In this document: positions 59,810 through 64,000 of the stretch, piece by piece
Layout: every line of letters begins with the position of its first letter
Position numbering within the stretch: the first letter of the stretch is position 1
Assembly (NCBI RefSeq): GCF_015594625.1
Contig: NZ_JADNRQ010000001.1
Coordinates: forward strand, 310,001 to 374,000
Source of the DNA: Desulfallas sp. Bu1-1
GTDB lineage: Bacteria; Bacillota; Desulfotomaculia; Desulfotomaculales; Desulfallaceae
Direction of reading: 5' to 3'
DNA: 64,000 bases
Program-made: the position numbers and the translations under genes
The notes under the pieces: model-generated
The model's input: the letters and a program-made list of their open reading frames with translations, nothing else
The model's database searches: none
Told to the model about the DNA's origin: nothing

Positions 59810-62800
59810 ATGAACGTTTTCGAATTAAACCGCCGCTTAATTCACGATTATTCATCATATATTCGCAGCTTTATCCAAATTCGTGACAAGCGAATTCATG
59901 ATTACACGGAGAAATGTTTAAATGACGGGCTTCTTTGGCCTGAACCGCTAATTCAGCTGAACCCTTCATTCGAACCCGGTGAATGGGTGGACGAGTTGGT
60001 AAACAACGGCACTTTACACCAGGAATGCAGTAAAATCTTTCGAAGCAATAAAGATTTAGATGGAATAGGGCAACCACTGCGGTTGCACAGACACCAGGTC
60101 GACGCCATCAAGGCCGCCCGGTCGGGAAAGAACTATGTCCTCACCACCGGCACCGGTTCCGGTAAAAGCTTGGCTTACATCATTCCCATAGTAAACTACA
60201 TACTTCAACATGGCAGCGGCCGGGGAATCCAGGCCATTGTTATCTATCCAATGAATGCCCTGGCTAACAGCCAGTACGGTGAATTGGAGAAATTTCTTTG
60301 TTACGGATACCCGGAAGGGCAGTATCCTGTTACATTTGAGAAATACACTGGACAGGAGAGTGAAGAGGAGAAGCAGCGGATTATTGAAAACCCGCCCGAT
60401 ATATTGCTGACAAACATGTCATGCTCGAATTGATTTTAACCAGGGTAAAGGATAAAAACCTGATTAATGCAGCGAAAAACCTTAAGTTTCTTGTATTGGA
60501 CGAATTGCATACCTACCGTGGCCGTCAGGATGCCGATGTTGCCATGCTTATTCGCAGGCTTCGGAATTATTGCGGCGGCCAAAATCTCCAGTGTGTCGGT
60601 ACCTCCGCCACTTTGGCTGGAACAGGCACTTATAATCAACAGAGGACCGAAGTTAGTGCAGTGGCATCACTTCTTTTTGGCTCCCGGGTTGATCCGGAGC
60701 AAGTTATTATGGAAACATTAAAGCGAGCTACACCCGATAAGGAGCTTACAGATCCAAGGTTTGTACAAGAACTCAAAGAAAGAATACAAAACCCTGGCAC
60801 AATGTTCGAGGATGATTACCACCAGTTTATTAATGATCCACTATCCATCTGGATTGAAACTACTTTTGGCATTACCACGGAACCGGAAAGCGGCCGGCTG
60901 ATTCGTAGCACCCCTCGCTGCATTTCGGGTCCGGAAGGCGCTGCCAAAGAATTAAGTAAGCTAACCGGAACCGGTGAAAATAGCTGTATTCAGGTAATTC
61001 AAGATAAGCTGCTTGCCGGGTATAAATGTAAACACCCCGAAACAGGTTTCCCCGTCTTTGCCTTCCGTTTACACCAGTTTATCAGCCGGGGCGACACAGT
61101 TTATGCCTCTTTAGAGAATGAACGGGATAGATATATTACCACTGAGGGCCAGCAATTTGTACCCAATGACCGTAACCGGATACTTTTCCCCCTGGCCTTT
61201 TGCCGCGAATGCGGACAGGAATATTACAGCGTAAACTTTATTACCGATAAATCAACAGGTCTCAGGATATTTACCCCTAGAGACCCATATGATAACCAAA
61301 GCGATGAAGAAGAAAATACATCCGGCTTTCTATTTCGCAACTCTGCAAATCCCTGGCCTGTAGATGATGCAGAAGTTATTAATAAGGTACCTGATGATTG
61401 GGTGGAAGAACATAAAGGGGTTAGACGAATTCGCAGCAATCGCGTGAAAGATCTGCCCGGGGTAACTTACATAAAACCAGATGGACGGGAGGATAAGGAT
61501 GGGGAACAATTCTTTTTTATCCCGGTTCCTTTCCGGTTTTGTTTGCACTGCGGCGTGTCCTATGGAACACGGCAGTCTAATGACTTTGCCAAGTTGTCCA
61601 CACTGGGCTCGGAAGGTCGTAGTACTGCTACAACCATATTAACATTGTCAGCGGTCCGGCACCTTCAACAAGAAGAAACTCTCGAACAAAAAGCCAGAAA
61701 ACTTTTAAGTTTTACCGATAACCGCCAGGATGCGTCGTTGCAAGCCGGGCATTTTAACGATTTTATTGAAATCGGGTTATTAAGATCCGCTCTGTACCGT
61801 GCAGTTTATGAAGCAGGTCCGGATGGACTCCGGCACGATGAATTAACTCAAAAAGTATTTAACACCCTTAACCTGCCTTTGGAACTTTACGCAGTTGATC
61901 CCAATGTTCGCTTCCAGGCCCTGGCCGATACCCAGCGGGCTTTACGCAATGTCTTAGGATACCGGCTTTACCTGGATCTAAAACGGGGCTGGCGTATTAC
62001 TTCGCCTAATTTGGAACAGTGTGGCCTCTTGGAAATTAAGTATGCCTCTCTCGATGAAGTTTGCGAGGCCGAAGACCTATGGCAGGAATGCCACCCGGCC
62101 TTGGTAACGGCCGACCCGGAAACCAGAAAGAAAGTAGCCAAAGTTTTGCTGGATTATATGCGGCGGGAACTGGCCATCAAAGTGGATTATTTAAACCGGG
62201 AATTTCAGGAACGGATTCAACAGCAAAGCAACCAGCATTTAAAACTTCCCTGGGCCATTGATGAGAATGAAAAAATGCAGTTTGCCACTATACTTTACCC
62301 CAGGTCTCGTTCAAGGTCCAAAAAAGACTTCAGGGGTAATATTTACCTGTCGGAGCGCAGCGGTTTCGGACAATACCTGCGCCGGCGCACCACTTTCCCC
62401 CAATATAAAGAAAAGATTGGCTGGGATCATACCAAGGAGATCATCAAGCAAATACTAAATGCTTTACGCATTGGCGGTCTTGTAGAAGTGGTGGATGAGC
62501 CCCGGGATGATGTGCCCGGTTACCAGTTAACTGCATCATCGTTGATTTGGGTTTGCGGGGATGGGACCAGAGCTTTTCACGATCCCATCCGCGTACCCAA
62601 CATACCGGAAGAAGGCAGCCGTACCAATCCATTTTTCGTTGAATTCTACAAAACAATGGCCTTTGAAACCAGAGGTATTGAGGCCCGCGAGCATACGGCC
62701 CAGGTTCCGTATGAGCTGAGGATTGAGCGTGAACAGAAATTCCGAGAAGGCACTCTTCCTATCTTATACTGTTCACCGACAATGGAACTGGGTGTGGATA

Positions 62801-64000
62801 TTTCTCAATTAAATGTGGTCAATATGCGCAACATACCACCCACGCCTGCCAATTACGCTCAGCGCAGCGGGCGGGCCGGCCGTAGCGGCCAGCCGGCACT
62901 GGTGTTCAGTTACTGCTCCACCGGCAGTTCTCATGACCAGTATTTCTTCAAGCGCCCGCAGCTTATGGTGGCCGGTGCGGTTTCGCCGCCCCGCCTGGAT
63001 ATTGCCAACGAGGACCTTATTCAATCCCACGTCCAGGCTATATGGTTAAAAGAAGCGGATTTGGATCTTGGCACTTCCTTGAAAGATATACTTGATTTGG
63101 ATGGAACCCAACCAACTTTAGAGTTGCTGCCATCGATCAAAGATAGATTAAATGCCCAAACTCCAAGACAAAAGGCGCTGGTTAGAGCGCACGAAGTACT
63201 GGCCGATATTAAAGATGAATTAATTACTGCTGGCTGGTACAGTGACAACTGGATTAGTGATGTATTAAACCGCATTCCAAGGACGTTCGAGAGTGCTTGC
63301 GACCGCTGGCGCGACCTTTACCGGGCCGCATTGGGTCAGAGGGAAGTTCAGAATAGGATAATTGGTGACGCATCCCGCAGCGCTGAAGATAAAAGAATGG
63401 CCAAGCGGCTGCGCCAGGAAGCCGAATCTCAACTGGAACTGTTGCTGCAATCCGATAATATCATGCAGTCCGATTTTTACAGCTACCGCTATTTTGCCAG
63501 CGAGGGCTTCCTGCCGGGCTACAATTTCCCGCGTTTGCCTCTTTCCGCTTACATTCCGGGGCGTCGACGGGTGAACAATCGTGATGAATTTTTGTCACGG
63601 GCGCGTTTTCTTGCCATTGCCGAATTTGGCCCTCAAAACTTTATTTATCATGAAGGGTCACGTTATCAAATCAATAAAGTTATTTTACCCGTCAGCCCAA
63701 CCGCAGAGGGGGAGCTGCCAACCACCGAGGCAAAACTATGCCCCGCCTGCGGCTACCTGCACCCCTTAACCGGCGGTGCCGGCCCGGACCTCTGCCAGCG
63801 CTGCAATAATTCACTGGATGCGCCGTTGGAAAAATTATTCCGTCTCCAAAACGTGTCAACCAAAAGGCGGGAACGGATTAATTCAGATGAAGAGGAGCGC
63901 TTGCGCCGGGGTTATGAAATCAGAACCGTGGTGCGTTTTGAAGAACGGGACGGCCAGGCGACGTACCGTACCGCTTCGGTAGAAGAAAACGGCCAAAAGC
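59810..64000 (+). pseudogene. Very large DEAD/DEAH helicase (MrfA/DruE-like), broken by one-base deletion; runs off window
   Basis: ATG 59810 follows AAAGGAGGTC. Frame one gives 207 residues: Walker A TTGTGSGKSLAYIIP (at about 113-120), motif Ia YPMNALANSQ, and ends PDILLTNMSCSN at 60433. Adding one T after 60415 would restore TNYVMLEL, the normal motif, and the other frame (from 60421) is then open to base 64000, about 1193 more codons. It carries VLDELHTYRGRQDADVA (motif II), GTSATLAGTG (III), zinc pairs CRECGQEYY and CLHCGVSY, LSFTDNRQDASLQAGHF, CSPTMELGVDIS, QRSGRAGRSGQ (VI) and a late CPACG/CQRC ribbon. The layout resembles DUF1998-type helicases of MrfA and Druantia DruE; the far C-terminus is outside. 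Confidence 0.85.

Noticed and set aside
60467-63982. Several short frames (60467, 62061, 62258, 62813, 63362, 63581, 63776) as small genes
   Set aside because: All are out-of-frame shadows of the long helicase frame that stays open from 60421 to the window end.

Overview
The window looks like core chromosome of a GC-rich, spore-forming, anaerobic Firmicute of the Desulfotomaculum/Pelotomaculum (Peptococcaceae) type. This placement is inferred from gene content and order, not from a database match. Supporting features are the secA-prfB pair, the ftsEX-peptidase-ctp-minJ-uvrBA-uvrC order, the rapZ-yvcK-whiA cluster, rpoN next to a gap-pgk-tpi-gpmI-eno glycolytic operon, secG followed by a K+-type membrane pyrophosphatase, S-layer homology domains, CooT, and a tmRNA tag ending in ALAA. 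Many genes start with TTG or GTG behind strong ribosome binding sites.

Layout. 1-6.5 kb: 3' part of secA, prfB with a programmed +1 frameshift, a YitT-type membrane protein and a two-gene transketolase. 6.7-12.5 kb: cell envelope and division (ftsE, ftsX, M23 factor, ctp protease, MinJ-like PDZ protein), then a small CooT gene behind a structured leader. 12.9-16.5 kb: uracil-DNA glycosylase, an AT-rich acquired patch (MerR regulator, FMN-reductase remnant, DUF362 ferredoxin protein), an imperfect palindromic element and a DUF2508 gene. 16.8-20.3 kb: a Gln/Gly-rich substrate-binding lipoprotein and an SLH protein. 20.5-30.2 kb: excision repair (uvrB, uvrA, uvrC), broken up by a toxin-antitoxin pair, repeats and a REP-associated tyrosine transposase. 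30.4-34.9 kb: HAD phosphatase, ROK sugar kinase, convergent pgi, PHP protein. 35-43.8 kb: rapZ, yvcK, cysteine desulfurase, thiI, whiA, acetyltransferase, DUF1405, rpoN. 44-50.2 kb: lower glycolysis operon. 50.7-56.1 kb: secG, hppA, small genes, thioesterase, HD protein, smpB and ssrA (tmRNA).

From 56 kb on the window is accessory DNA. A decayed serine recombinase ends inside the 3' end of ssrA. It is followed by a diverged repeat copy, a DUF1659/DUF2922/YvrJ/amidase cassette, a frameshifted lipoprotein, a MazG-type pyrophosphohydrolase, and a very large DEAD/DEAH helicase of the MrfA/DruE kind that is broken by a one-base deletion and runs off the window.

Two interspersed repeat families dominate the non-coding space. 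One is a ~29-bp REP-like sequence that sits at gene 3' ends, flanks the tyrosine transposase, and writes the same GSGLS tail onto three unrelated proteins. The other is a ~250-bp MITE-like element with ~19-bp terminal inverted repeats; its end supplies the last codons and stop of at least two genes. A third, short CGACCACC-type repeat sits between genes at four places in the 35-44 kb region.
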